NCBI GenBank assembly: GCA_017468425.1 | Contig: JAFUIO010000021.1 | Span: 1 to 64,000, forward strand | Reading direction: 5' to 3' | Source of the DNA: Clostridia bacterium | GTDB lineage: Bacteria; Bacillota; Clostridia; Oscillospirales; Acutalibacteraceae | Length of the DNA: 64,000 nt | Shown: piece by piece, positions 32,604 through 42,200 of the stretch | How the letters are laid out: every line of letters begins with the position of its first letter | Position numbering within the stretch: position 1 is the first letter of the stretch | The notes under the pieces: model-generated | Databases searched by the model: none | Told to the model about the DNA's origin: nothing | The model's input: only the letters and a program-made list of their open reading frames with translations | Translations under genes and position numbers: made by a program

Positions 32604-34315
32604 ATGGCAAAGAAAGCCGAGAAAAATATTAATGAAAAAATCACCGCATTATACTGTCGCTTGTCCGTTGATGACATAAAGGATAAAGACAAGGACAAGG
32701 ATAACAACAAGGATTCTGAATCCAACAGTATCACCAATCAGAAGCAGATTCTTTCTGACTACGCCAAAAAGCACGGGTATAAAAATACAATGTTCTTTGT
32801 TGATGACGGTATCTCAGGTACAACCTTTGACAGACCTGATTTTCAGCGTATGGAACGCATGATAGAAACAGGTGAAATCGGTACAGTTATCGTAAAGGAC
32901 TTGTCCCGTTTTGGTCGTGAGCATATACTGTTTGACCACTATACTCAGGTGCTTTATCCGTCTTTAGGCGTAAACTTTATATCTATTCAGGAGAATGTTG
33001 AAACTATAAGCGGTAAGGGAACAGAAATGATGCCGTTCCACAATCTGTTTAATGAGTGGTATGCTTCACAGACAAGTAAGAAAGTGCGTCAGGTTTGGAA
33101 ATCCAAGTCAGATAACGGAGAAAGAGTTTCGCCAACAGTTGCTTTTGGTTATAAAAAGGATAAAGACAATCCTAAACAATGGGTAATCGATGAACCTGCT
33201 GCCGAAGTTGTCAGATATATTTATCAGTTGGCTCTTGAAGGCTTAGGTGTTACAAAAATTGCTCGCAGACTTGAGCGTGAAGAAATCTTAACTCCAACTG
33301 CATATTACAGTGCAATAGGAAGAAAGACGAGAAATCCGATTACTACTTCATATCGTTGGTCAGAAAACAGCATTGAAAAAATACTCAACAATTTACAGTA
33401 TACCGGTTGTACAGTTAATTTCAAATCAAGTACAGTCAGTTACAAGGTTCACAAAAGAGTATCTTTTTCAGAAGATGATTGGGTTGTTATCCCAAATACT
33501 CAAGAACCAATTATTGATATGGACACTTGGGAACGAGTTCAGGAAAAAAAAAACACCGTCGCAGAAATACTGCAACGGGCAGAGAAAGTATATTTTCGGG
33601 ATTGGTTTATTGCGGAGATTGTGGCTCAAGATTATATTTCTGTGCAGCAAAAAGTATAAACGAAAATCAGGAGTTCTTTCGCTGTTCCGCTTACAAAGAA
33701 AACAGAGGCAGTTGCTCCATTCACTATATCAGAAATGTAGTGTTAGAGAAAATGGTATTGAAAATCATCCGAGAAGCGGCAGAATATATTACAGAACATG
33801 AGCGTCTGTTTCTTTATCTATTCGCAAAGCAACACAAACTTAGTATTGCGAACAACCTTAAAGAAGCAAAATATGAGCTTGAGAAAAACAAGAACCGCAT
33901 ACAAGAGTTGGATAAACTCATCGAAGCAGTATTTGAACAAAATGTTCTCGGTAAATTACCTGATGATCGTTACAACCGAATGCTTACCAACTATGAAAAA
34001 GAGCAAAAAGATTTAATGCAAAAGGTTGAGGATGCTGAGAAACTTATCAATACCGCACAGCAAGAAAATATTGATGTCAGAAACTTTCTTTCTAACATCC
34101 GTCAGTGTACTGATATAAAGGAACTGACACCTGCTATTGTTAATAAGCTCATTGACAAAATTGAAGTCTTCGACCGAGTAAGAGGAGAAGACGGAAAAAA
34201 ACATGTTCCTATAAAAATACACTTTGTCGGTGTTGGTATAATACAGTTCCCCGATGCTGAAATGTTAGAAAAGACAAAAGAAGAAATGAAAGCTTACACT
34301 AAAAAAGCTTCGTAA
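32604..34315 (+). pseudogene. Large serine recombinase (TnpX/TndX type), frameshifted at an A10 run
   Basis: The intact product would be about 570 aa. It excises and inserts the element through a phosphoserine intermediate. The catalytic domain has ALYCRLSVDD with Ser21, and DLSRFGREHI; the recombinase domain includes SPTVAFGYKKD; the zinc ribbon YCGDCGSRLYFC and FRCSAYKENRGSC and a long coiled coil follow in a different frame. The break is at ten A (33544-33553): the first frame runs to 33659 with 37 foreign residues, and the rest, to 34315, needs a -1 shift. A true mutation, an assembly error or slippage are all possible. ATG 32604 follows GGAAAGGAG. Confidence 0.9.
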
Positions 34316-34325
34316 AAATGAAAAC

Positions 34326-34353
34326 ACGGTGTAGCCGTAACTGACTACACCGT
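34326..34353 (+). terminator. Hairpin after the recombinase gene
   Basis: A perfect 9-bp stem ACGGTGTAG/CTACACCGT lies ten bases past the recombinase stop, followed by ATATTTC. It is a weak terminator or an attachment-site feature, close to the right end of the element. Confidence 0.65.
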
Positions 34354-34363
34354 ATATTTCACC

Positions 34364-34401
34364 TAAACTGTCCTTAGCCACCCGTGGGTAACTTATCGGA
34401 G
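34364..34401 (-). repeat. Right terminal inverted repeat of the mobile element
   Basis: TAAACTGTCCTTAGCCACC (34364-34382), ten bases, then TTATCGGAG (34393-34401): the inverted copy of the left end. The stop codon of transporter paralog 3 lies only 19 bases outside. Confidence 0.8.
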
Positions 34402-34419
34402 CTTTTTGTGATTTAAAAA

Positions 34420-35937
34420 TTATTCTGCTGCAGTTGCAGCTTCACCTGTGTTTGCTCTTTCCTGTGACTGCTTGATGATGTTGTTACGACGCTCTGTGAG
34501 TTCGTGATACATAATTGTTTTTGTTTTATCATCAAGGTTATAGAAGAACATAGGAATATAAGCGAAGATACCGAGAACAATCGGAATAACTGAATACATT
34601 GCAAAGATAGCCTGCTTTGTTTTCATTGACTGAACAACACCGACACCTGCTTCGTATCCGATGAATGAAACAACTGCTGTTGAAACTGCATTCTGCACCT
34701 GAGAAACAATCTTTGTTGCAAGACCTGCAATGAAGCTTGTCATAGCTTCTGTACGTTTACCTGTCTTCCATTCACCGTAGTCGATGATTTCCTGCTGCAT
34801 AAGCTGCGGGATAACCTTACCGATTGAGTAAACTGCTGAAATACAGATTTCACGGAACATAAGCGCGGGAACCATAATCCAGAGATTATCAAGGTTGTTG
34901 AAGCCGACAAGGAAAGCTACAATCCAACCGATTTCCGGCACGGCACGTGACATAAACCACAAGGTCTTTGTTGAGAATTTCTTTCTTAACTTCGGCAAGT
35001 ACATATATGAAACGTATGTAAGGGGTGATGCGGGGATACCGCAGATAACCTGCAATGATGCAGAACCCATAACGTCAAGCCAGAACATATTAGAGAACGG
35101 ACCGCCGACGCTGCCGAATGAAGAAAGGATATCCGAGAGTGTAAGAAGAACCTGAAGTCTGTTACCGAAGAAGTTACGCAGACCATCAGTAATTTTCGGT
35201 TTTTCCTCAACCTGAACAATACGTTCTTTGATAACACATAATCTTACAAACATACCGAGGAATGATACAACCAATGTACCTGTACCCATTATGATATAAA
35301 CATTTTCAACTGAAAGGCTGATTGCACCTGCTGCTGCAAGGTCAAGCATAATAACCATTGCGTATGACGGAACTTTTTCAAAGTCACCGATATTATCAAG
35401 AGCAATAAGAGCTGCCTTATCGTCGATACTCGGTGTATACGTTGAGTTAAGACCGTTAACTGCACACGAATAAAGTGTACCGATAGTTTCTTTAAGCACT
35501 GAAATTACGCAATAAATTACAATTTTCTGCCATGAAAGAGGACCCCAGTTCTGGTCTTCAATAAACAGAGGGGTTATCCACAAAGCAATACTTGCTATAG
35601 CGTATGGACCGATTGTGGCAAATGCCCACGGTTTGAATTTACCAAAACGAGTTCTTGTTCTGTCAACTATGTATGCAAAGATTGAGTCGTTGATAACGTC
35701 CCACGCAAGAGTTGCCACAGCAAATGCTGCAATAATTCTTGAGTCGAGTCCGAAAACGTTAAGCATGAAATAAGACAGATAACCTTCAAGGTTGAACTTA
35801 TTTACTTCACCTGTAACGAACAGAGTGATAAGTTCTTTTGCACCGACATATCTTTTTCCGAAAACACTGTCACTTGAAGCTTTCGGGGTTTCACCGGCAC
35901 CTGATTCTACTGTTTTAACTTCTGTGTCCTGAGCCAT
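34420..35937 (-). CDS. GPH-type MFS transporter, paralog 3
   Basis: About 505 aa, twelve predicted membrane segments. It is close to paralogs 1 and 2, closest by eye to paralog 2 (both have NIGDFEKVPSYAMVIMLDLA). ATG 35937 gives the MAQDTEV start that lines up with paralog 1; an ATG four codons earlier touches the AAGGAG ribosome binding site. The mobile element lies directly past its stop, so any original terminator has been displaced; minus-strand transcription would run into the right end of the element. Confidence 0.85.
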   Translation of the reverse strand: MAQDTEVKTVESGAGETPKASSDSVFGKRYVGAKELITLFVTGEVNKFNLEGYLSYFMLNVFGLDSRIIAAFAVATLAWDVINDSIFAYIVDRTRTRFGKFKPWAFATIGPYAIASIALWITPLFIEDQNWGPLSWQKIVIYCVISVLKETIGTLYSCAVNGLNSTYTPSIDDKAALIALDNIGDFEKVPSYAMVIMLDLAAAGAISLSVENVYIIMGTGTLVVSFLGMFVRLCVIKERIVQVEEKPKITDGLRNFFGNRLQVLLTLSDILSSFGSVGGPFSNMFWLDVMGSASLQVICGIPASPLTYVSYMYLPKLRKKFSTKTLWFMSRAVPEIGWIVAFLVGFNNLDNLWIMVPALMFREICISAVYSIGKVIPQLMQQEIIDYGEWKTGKRTEAMTSFIAGLATKIVSQVQNAVSTAVVSFIGYEAGVGVVQSMKTKQAIFAMYSVIPIVLGIFAYIPMFFYNLDDKTKTIMYHELTERRNNIIKQSQERANTGEAATAAE

Positions 35938-35982
35938 TCCTGACACCATCTCCTTTCGGTGTGCACTTTTATGCTATTATCA

Positions 35983-36011
35983 ATTATGCACTATTTTAAG
36001 AAATTTTGCAA
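35983..36011 (-). promoter_or_regulatory. Promoter of transporter paralog 3
   Basis: On the minus strand TTGCAA (36011-36006), 17 bases ending in AGTG, and CATAAT (35988-35983), followed 45 bases later by the start codon. It has the same layout as the promoters of paralogs 1 and 2. Confidence 0.65.
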
Positions 36012-36073
36012 CACTTTTTATTAAAATTTTATAATTTTCACAAAATTTCTTTTTATTTTTCTAAATCAGAATA

Positions 36074-37705
36074 TTATTTTCTCATACCATCCTTAAAAAT
36101 CGGAATTGTTCCGGCTTCTATAGCGTACACACCCGAAACATTTTTTGCCATAGCCATATAAGAATTATCCGCAAATACAGGAATCACTACAGAACGGCTT
36201 ATGAGATATTCTTCCGCCTGTATACAGTTGGAAATAATTTCCTGTTGATTCATATGCTCGGCCTTTGCACCCATGAGAGCATCATATGTTTTTGATTTCA
36301 TAAAGAAAATGTTGTTTTTCCCCGATGTTGTGAACATACCGAGAAAAGCCGAAGCACTGTCACTCTGTGCGTTGATTCTTGTGAATGCAACGTCATATTC
36401 CCCGTTGCTGACACGTTTTTCAAGTGCCATTTCATCAAGCTTTTCTATCACAAAATTTACTTCAATGCCAAAAGTACTCTGCCATTTCTGCACGGCAATT
36501 TTTACGGAATCATCAAAATCCTGATGACAGATAATATTTATTGTTATGTTGTCCATTTCCAATGCTTTAAAAGCTTTTTCGAGGTGAACCTTTGCTTTTG
36601 ACGGATTTGAGGCAGGATATGTTTTTTTACCTGCATAGCCTCTGTAAACCGCATTTCCTATCAGGCAGATATCCGGCACTATTCCGTTTGCATATGACTT
36701 GCAATGTTCAGGAAGCGGAATTGAAGAAACATCAAGAGCTGTGGTAAGTGCTGAACGCAAATCTCTGTTTTTCATAGTTTCGCTTGAACAGTTAAAGGCA
36801 AAGCCCCATGTTGAATTGTTGTAATTGATATACGAAACCTTATCGTTATCAACTGCATTTTTCTGCGATACGGTAAGCGGACAAGCATCATATGTGCCGT
36901 TGCTGAGTTTATCAACTCTTGTCTGCAAATCATCGTTTACATAAAGGTAAACAATTGACGGGCTTACTGTGGCACTTTCTGAGTAATTCTCGTTTTTATG
37001 AAGTGACAGATTTACGCCTGTAGTCCACGAATAAAGATAAAAAGGTCCGTTGTAGATAACTTTTTCAGGGTCAAGACCGTATCTGCCTTTTGTTGCCTCA
37101 AAAAATTCTTTACGGCAGGGCATTGCTGCAGTCTGCGTAAGTGCTTTGAGAAAATCATCGCTTGCCTCATCGAGTTCAATCTGCAGAGTTGTGTCATTAA
37201 TTGCCGTAACGCCTAATTCTTCAGGAGATTTTTCACCATCATAAACTTCATATGCATTCCTGATAGCAAAAAGACGCGTATCCGTTGATGCCCCCATATT
37301 TTTATCAAAAGCACGCTGAAGTCCGTAAACAAAATCATCTGCAATTACGTTATATTTGAATTCTGCAGCAGTTTTTTCATCCAGCAATTCTTTTGCATAT
37401 TCACTCATATACCATTTTGCGTTCTGTTTAAGGTGGAATGTATACACTGTTCCGTCAGGACTGATTTCCCAGCTTTTTGCAACACCTGAAACAATTTTTC
37501 CGTCTTTATCTAACCTTACAAGACCTTCAAAGCAGTTGAAAACAACTATTTTTGATGCATTATCTGAAGCTATCTGCGGGTCAAAGCTTACAGGGTCACT
37601 GTAGATGGGATAATAAAGGTCTTCCCCCTCTCCCGATGAGCATGAGGAAAACAAAGTAAGCACCATAACCAACGTTATAATGGCAGCAAAAACTCTTTTA
37701 AACAT
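36074..37705 (-). CDS. Peptide/nickel-type ABC transporter substrate-binding lipoprotein
   Basis: 543 aa, SBP family 5 (OppA/DppA-like). An N-terminal signal peptide ends in the lipobox LFSSC, so the protein is anchored to the outer face of the membrane. Family blocks include YYPIYSDPVSFDPQIASDN (part), GLVRLDKDGKIVSGVAKSWE and VYTFHLKQNAKWYMSEYAKE. It would capture oligopeptides or similar ligands. No permease or ATPase genes lie beside it, so it must share a transporter encoded elsewhere or act as a receptor. TATAAT preceded by a weak TGGAAA lies about 40 bases upstream of the ATG, and GGAG is the ribosome binding site. Confidence 0.9.
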   Translation of the reverse strand: MFKRVFAAIITLVMVLTLFSSCSSGEGEDLYYPIYSDPVSFDPQIASDNASKIVVFNCFEGLVRLDKDGKIVSGVAKSWEISPDGTVYTFHLKQNAKWYMSEYAKELLDEKTAAEFKYNVIADDFVYGLQRAFDKNMGASTDTRLFAIRNAYEVYDGEKSPEELGVTAINDTTLQIELDEASDDFLKALTQTAAMPCRKEFFEATKGRYGLDPEKVIYNGPFYLYSWTTGVNLSLHKNENYSESATVSPSIVYLYVNDDLQTRVDKLSNGTYDACPLTVSQKNAVDNDKVSYINYNNSTWGFAFNCSSETMKNRDLRSALTTALDVSSIPLPEHCKSYANGIVPDICLIGNAVYRGYAGKKTYPASNPSKAKVHLEKAFKALEMDNITINIICHQDFDDSVKIAVQKWQSTFGIEVNFVIEKLDEMALEKRVSNGEYDVAFTRINAQSDSASAFLGMFTTSGKNNIFFMKSKTYDALMGAKAEHMNQQEIISNCIQAEEYLISRSVVIPVFADNSYMAMAKNVSGVYAIEAGTIPIFKDGMRK

Positions 37706-37896
37706 AATTTTATCTCCATAAAGAAATTATTACGTTTAACATTATAACAAATTATTTTATCACTTTCCACTATTTTGCGAAAACTTTTCCGATTTTTTAA
37801 GAATATGCATACATTTTTTGAAAAACATATATACTTTTTAATTTTTTTGTGCTATATTATGTAGGTATACTTATTTAAATAATACAGGAGGTAAAA

Positions 37897-39231
37897 ATGC
37901 AGGAATATGTTATACCGCTGCTGATTGCAGGGAACATTGCAATTACTGCAATCCTATTGGCAATTATTCTTACACGGAATAAAAAATCCGAAAACATTGA
38001 GAAAGAATTACATGCTCTGCAGGAAAAATCAGGGCAGATGTCTTTTGACAGCCGCCATGTAGCTGATGAATTGCAACGCAACCGCACAGAACTTGCTGCC
38101 AGCCAGAAAATCATGCGAGATGAAATGGCTGCTTCAATGCAGAAAATCGCTGATGAATTTCTCAGAATGAGAAAAGATTCTTACGATTATCAGCTTAGAA
38201 TGAACGAAATGATGTCACAGTCTTTAGGTGCTATGCGGAAAGAAAACACCGAACAGACTGAAAAACAGAATATGGTTATCCGCAAATCCATTGAGGAAAT
38301 GCAGAAAAGTAACGAACTCAGGCTTGAAAAAATGCGTGAAACAGTTGACGAAAAGCTTACGCAGACTCTTACAACAAGGCTCAACAGTTCTTTCAGGACA
38401 GTTTCTGAACAGCTTGAAAACGTTTATAAATCTCTCGGGGAAATGAAAAACCTTTCTGCAGGTGTTACTGACCTTAACAGAGTGCTTACAAACGTAAAAG
38501 CCCGAGGCACCTGGGCCGAGGTTCAGCTTGAGAGAATTCTTGAAGAAACTATCCCCAATATGTACGACAGGAATGTTTCAACAAAATCCAACACTGAAAA
38601 AGTTGAATTCGCAATCAGGATTCCGTCTTCCGAAGACAAAGACGAGCCAATCTGGTTGCCTGTTGACTCAAAATTTCCTGTTGAAAGTTACATAAGATTG
38701 AGTACAGCAGCAGAAAGCGGTGATGCTGCTCTCGTTATACAAGCCCGTAAAGAATTTGAAGCAAGCGTTACGGCTAAAGCTAAAGAAATCACAAAGTACA
38801 TCAATGTGCCGAAAACAACACCTTTTGCAATTATGTACCTTGCAACAGAAGGTCTTTATGCTGAGGTTGCTTCTTCAAAAACAGGCCTTATGGAAAAACT
38901 CCATAATGACTACAACATTATGGTAGCAGGTCCGTCAACAGTTACGGCTCTGCTTAATTCCCTGTCAGTCGGCTTCCGCGCCGTTGCAATAAACGAAAAA
39001 GCAGCAGAAGTAAGAAAGCTGCTTGCAGCCGCCAGAACTCAGTACGAGAAGTTCGGACTCCTTCTTGAAAAAGCACGCAAGAAAGTGGACGAAGCCGGAA
39101 AAGTTCTTGACGACGCCCAGAACAGAAACAACATCATTACCAAAAAACTTAAAAATGTTGAGATGCTCGAAAGCTCTCAGTCAGAGGAAATCCTCGGAAT
39201 TGAAGGTTTAACGGCAATTGATGAAAATTAG
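37897..39231 (+). CDS. rmuC: RmuC-family DNA recombination protein
   Basis: 444 aa. RmuC proteins limit recombination at inverted repeats and have a nuclease-like C-terminal core. An N-terminal membrane helix (VIPLLIAGNIAITAILLAII) is followed by a long coiled coil (about 28-165) and the RmuC domain with GTWAEVQLERILEETIPN, WLPVDSKFPVESY and MYLATEGLYAEVA. These are the family hallmarks. GGAGG precedes the ATG at seven bases. An extended -10 (TGCTATATT, near 37850) is the likely promoter. It is followed 18 bases later by the large phosphoesterase gene. Confidence 0.93.
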   Translation: MQEYVIPLLIAGNIAITAILLAIILTRNKKSENIEKELHALQEKSGQMSFDSRHVADELQRNRTELAASQKIMRDEMAASMQKIADEFLRMRKDSYDYQLRMNEMMSQSLGAMRKENTEQTEKQNMVIRKSIEEMQKSNELRLEKMRETVDEKLTQTLTTRLNSSFRTVSEQLENVYKSLGEMKNLSAGVTDLNRVLTNVKARGTWAEVQLERILEETIPNMYDRNVSTKSNTEKVEFAIRIPSSEDKDEPIWLPVDSKFPVESYIRLSTAAESGDAALVIQARKEFEASVTAKAKEITKYINVPKTTPFAIMYLATEGLYAEVASSKTGLMEKLHNDYNIMVAGPSTVTALLNSLSVGFRAVAINEKAAEVRKLLAAARTQYEKFGLLLEKARKKVDEAGKVLDDAQNRNNIITKKLKNVEMLESSQSEEILGIEGLTAIDEN

Positions 39232-39249
39232 CGAAAGAAGGTTTAAAAA

Positions 39250-42200
39250 ATGAAGAACACAAAAACAAAAATCATTGCTTTTATTATGTCAGTAGTTATG
39301 ATTCTTGCGATTATTCCTGTTTCAGTTTTCGCAGCAGGTAAAGATGACATTTCAATCGCAACACTTTCAGACGCACACTATTATGCTGACTCACTTAAAG
39401 GCAACAGAACAGAAGACTATCAGGCTCTTGTAAAAGGTTCAACAACAACTCTTGACCTTACAGCAGCGTGCTTCGATGCAGCTCTTATCACCCTGGAAAA
39501 AGAGCTCAAGAAAGCCAATAACCCCTATCTTATTCTCCCCGGTGACCTTACATACCAGGGTGAATACGAATCTCACATTGAGATTGCCGGCAAACTTGAA
39601 AAGTGGGAAAAGAAAACAGGCATCGATGTTATTGTTATCAACGGTAACCATGACGTAAACAATGCAAAAGCTTATTCTTTTGTTAATGACAAAAAAGAAG
39701 CTGCACAGCAAACAACTCAGGAAGATTTCCGTGAAATTTACAAAAACCTCGGTTACGACATAGCTTATCATACATATACTCCTCCTGCAGGCAAACAGCA
39801 GGGCGGACTTTCATATTCAGTACGTCTTGATGAAGGCTACAGATTACTTATTCTTGATACAAATATTTACTCATCTGACTGCACAAAAGACGGTTCAGAC
39901 GAACATGAAACACGTCAGGCTATCAGTGACGACCTGCTTGAATGGGCATTGGCTGAATGCGCAGACGCAAAAGCAAAAGGCGAAGAAATTATCGGCATTT
40001 CTCACTCAAGTATGATTGACCACATCGGTTCATACCAGGAAAAACTTCTCGGTGCATACATTGTTGAAGGTTGGGAAGACCGCGTAACAGCACTTACTGA
40101 TGCAGGCTTGCACTTCAACTTCTGCGGTCACCAGCATCTTGCTGACGTTGCAACATATGTAACTGACAACGGCGAAACACTTTACGAATGCGAATCACCA
40201 CCTGTAGGCACATATCCCTGCGGTATGTATATCACAGAATTCGAAAATGATGGCGACGGCAAGGTAAGTGCAACATACAATTATCACGATGTTGACGAAG
40301 TTCAACCCGTTAACCTTTACGGCAAAGAAATGGCACAGCCCATCAAAAACTATGCTTTCGGTCAGGCTTACGGCAACGGTGATGTTACTACTCTTGCAAT
40401 GAATATCATCAAATACAACCTCGGCTCAGTTTTTGAAGGCATCAGCACAGCAGGCGGCATCCTTGAATACCTTGAGCAGGAAGGCATCGACCTTGAACAG
40501 ATTCTTTCTGATGCTTTTGCAGGTCTTACTTTAGGTCCGATTGATATTTTCACAGCAGAAAACATTATGTTCCTTGCTGATGACCTCTGCGATCAGCTTT
40601 ATGACACATATCTTACAGATGTCAATGTTCTTTATGACCTTATGGAAAGAATCATTGACAAAGTTGTAAACATTCAGGTTACAGATGTTCCCTGCACAAA
40701 GTTTATTGATACTCTCGGCTTCGGTGATCCCACAAGAGGCGGTAATTTCGGTGAACTTGCACTTTCATTCCTTGCTTACATGTACGGCGGTAATGAAAAC
40801 CTTGCCGACGATGCTTTCATGCAGGATTGCTTCAAGCAGATGAAAGATGATACAGTATTTGCAGAAACACTCTTCAACTCACTTCTCGATATCATCCTCA
40901 ACGACCTTCTGCTTGATGAACTTCTTGCAAATATGGAACTTAACGTTGACGAAGCATTCCCCTTCGGCAAAATCGGTTTCTGCCTCGGCAAGATTGTAGA
41001 CGCTCTTCTTACAGTTATTCTCGGCGGTGACAAATCACTTACACACATCGTTGAATTTGTATTCAACCTTGGTGTTCTTCCCTGGGATTCTCTTGACGGT
41101 CTTAGAAATGAACTTCTCGGTGAATATCTGACAGTCAGCCAGTACGAAGCAATCGGTATTGAATTTGCAACAGTTATCGGTGCATTTATCGACGATAAAA
41201 ACCCGAAGGTACAGGGCGACAAAAACGTAACTTACACATACAGCGGAAAAGTTGAACCTGAAGTTACACAGGCTAACTACAGAGCTCCTTCAATCATCAC
41301 AGTAACATACGGTGAAGATTCTTCTTCAAGCTTTAACATCAGCTGGTACACAAAAGATTCTGTAAAGGGTACAGATATCGAATTACTTCCCTATAGCGAA
41401 AACCCGAAATTCACAGGTACACCTACAGTTTCCGACAATATTGAATGCATCACTGAAGAAGATGTTATCAGAGAAACTCCTGCAATTGACTTTGGTATCA
41501 TTGGTATTTCACCGCTTGAAAAAGAAATGACAAGACACATTGTAAAACTCACAAACCTTGAACCCGGCACTAAATACTGCTACCGTATCGGTGACGCAGA
41601 AAGAGGCTGGTGGAGTGAAACAGGTGTTCTCGAAACAGCAGACAACACAAGAGCATTCACATTCCTTCACGTAACAGATACACAGGCGCAGAACTCTAAA
41701 CAGTTTGACGTATGGGCAAATCTCTTAAGAGTTGCAGGAAAAGAAGTTCCTGACTATAAATTCCTTCTTTCAACAGGCGACCAGGTTGATATGGGTTCAA
41801 ACCTCAAACTCTGGACACTCTTTGCAAACAACGCTTCAGACACTCTTATGAACAAACCCCTTATGCCCACAGCAGGTAACCACGAAAATATGTCAGGCAG
41901 CGTTTATGCACTTGACGAAAACTTTGCACTTCCCAGTGCACCTGAGCAGGACAGATCAGAAGGTGTGTACTATTCATTCGATTACAACAATGCTCATTTC
42001 GCAGTTCTTAATGCAAATAACCTCGGTGAAGATGAAGGCTTTAATGCTGAACAGATAGAATGGCTCAGAGAAGATATGACTTCAAGTGACGCTGAATGGA
42101 AATTCGTTGCAACACACAAAGCTATCTATTCAAACGGCTCACACTTTGACGACGATGATGTTATCGCAATGCGTGAACAGCTCTCAACTCTTATGCCTGA

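Larger units (their letters stand above)
22752..34401. mobile_element. Tn4451-family mobilizable transposon with accessory cargo
   Basis: The ends are inverted copies of CTCCGATAA, a 9- or 10-base spacer and GGTKGCTAAGGACAGTTTA (left 22752-22788, right 34401-34364). Between them lie tnpV, a block of minus-strand cargo genes, a MobV relaxase, a ParB-like gene, a small gene and a large serine recombinase. Tn4451/Tn4453 of clostridia also encode TnpX, TnpV and a Mob protein (TnpZ). The element separates paralogs 2 and 3 of a transporter cluster, which marks it as an insertion. The exact crossover bases and any direct repeat could not be fixed; they probably lie within ten bases outside the inverted repeats. 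Cargo genes are visibly more AT-rich than the flanks. Confidence 0.85.

Noticed and set aside
19473..36011. Transporter cluster as part of the mobile element
   Set aside because: Paralogs lie on both sides outside the inverted repeats and share chromosomal-type composition, so they are the target, not cargo.
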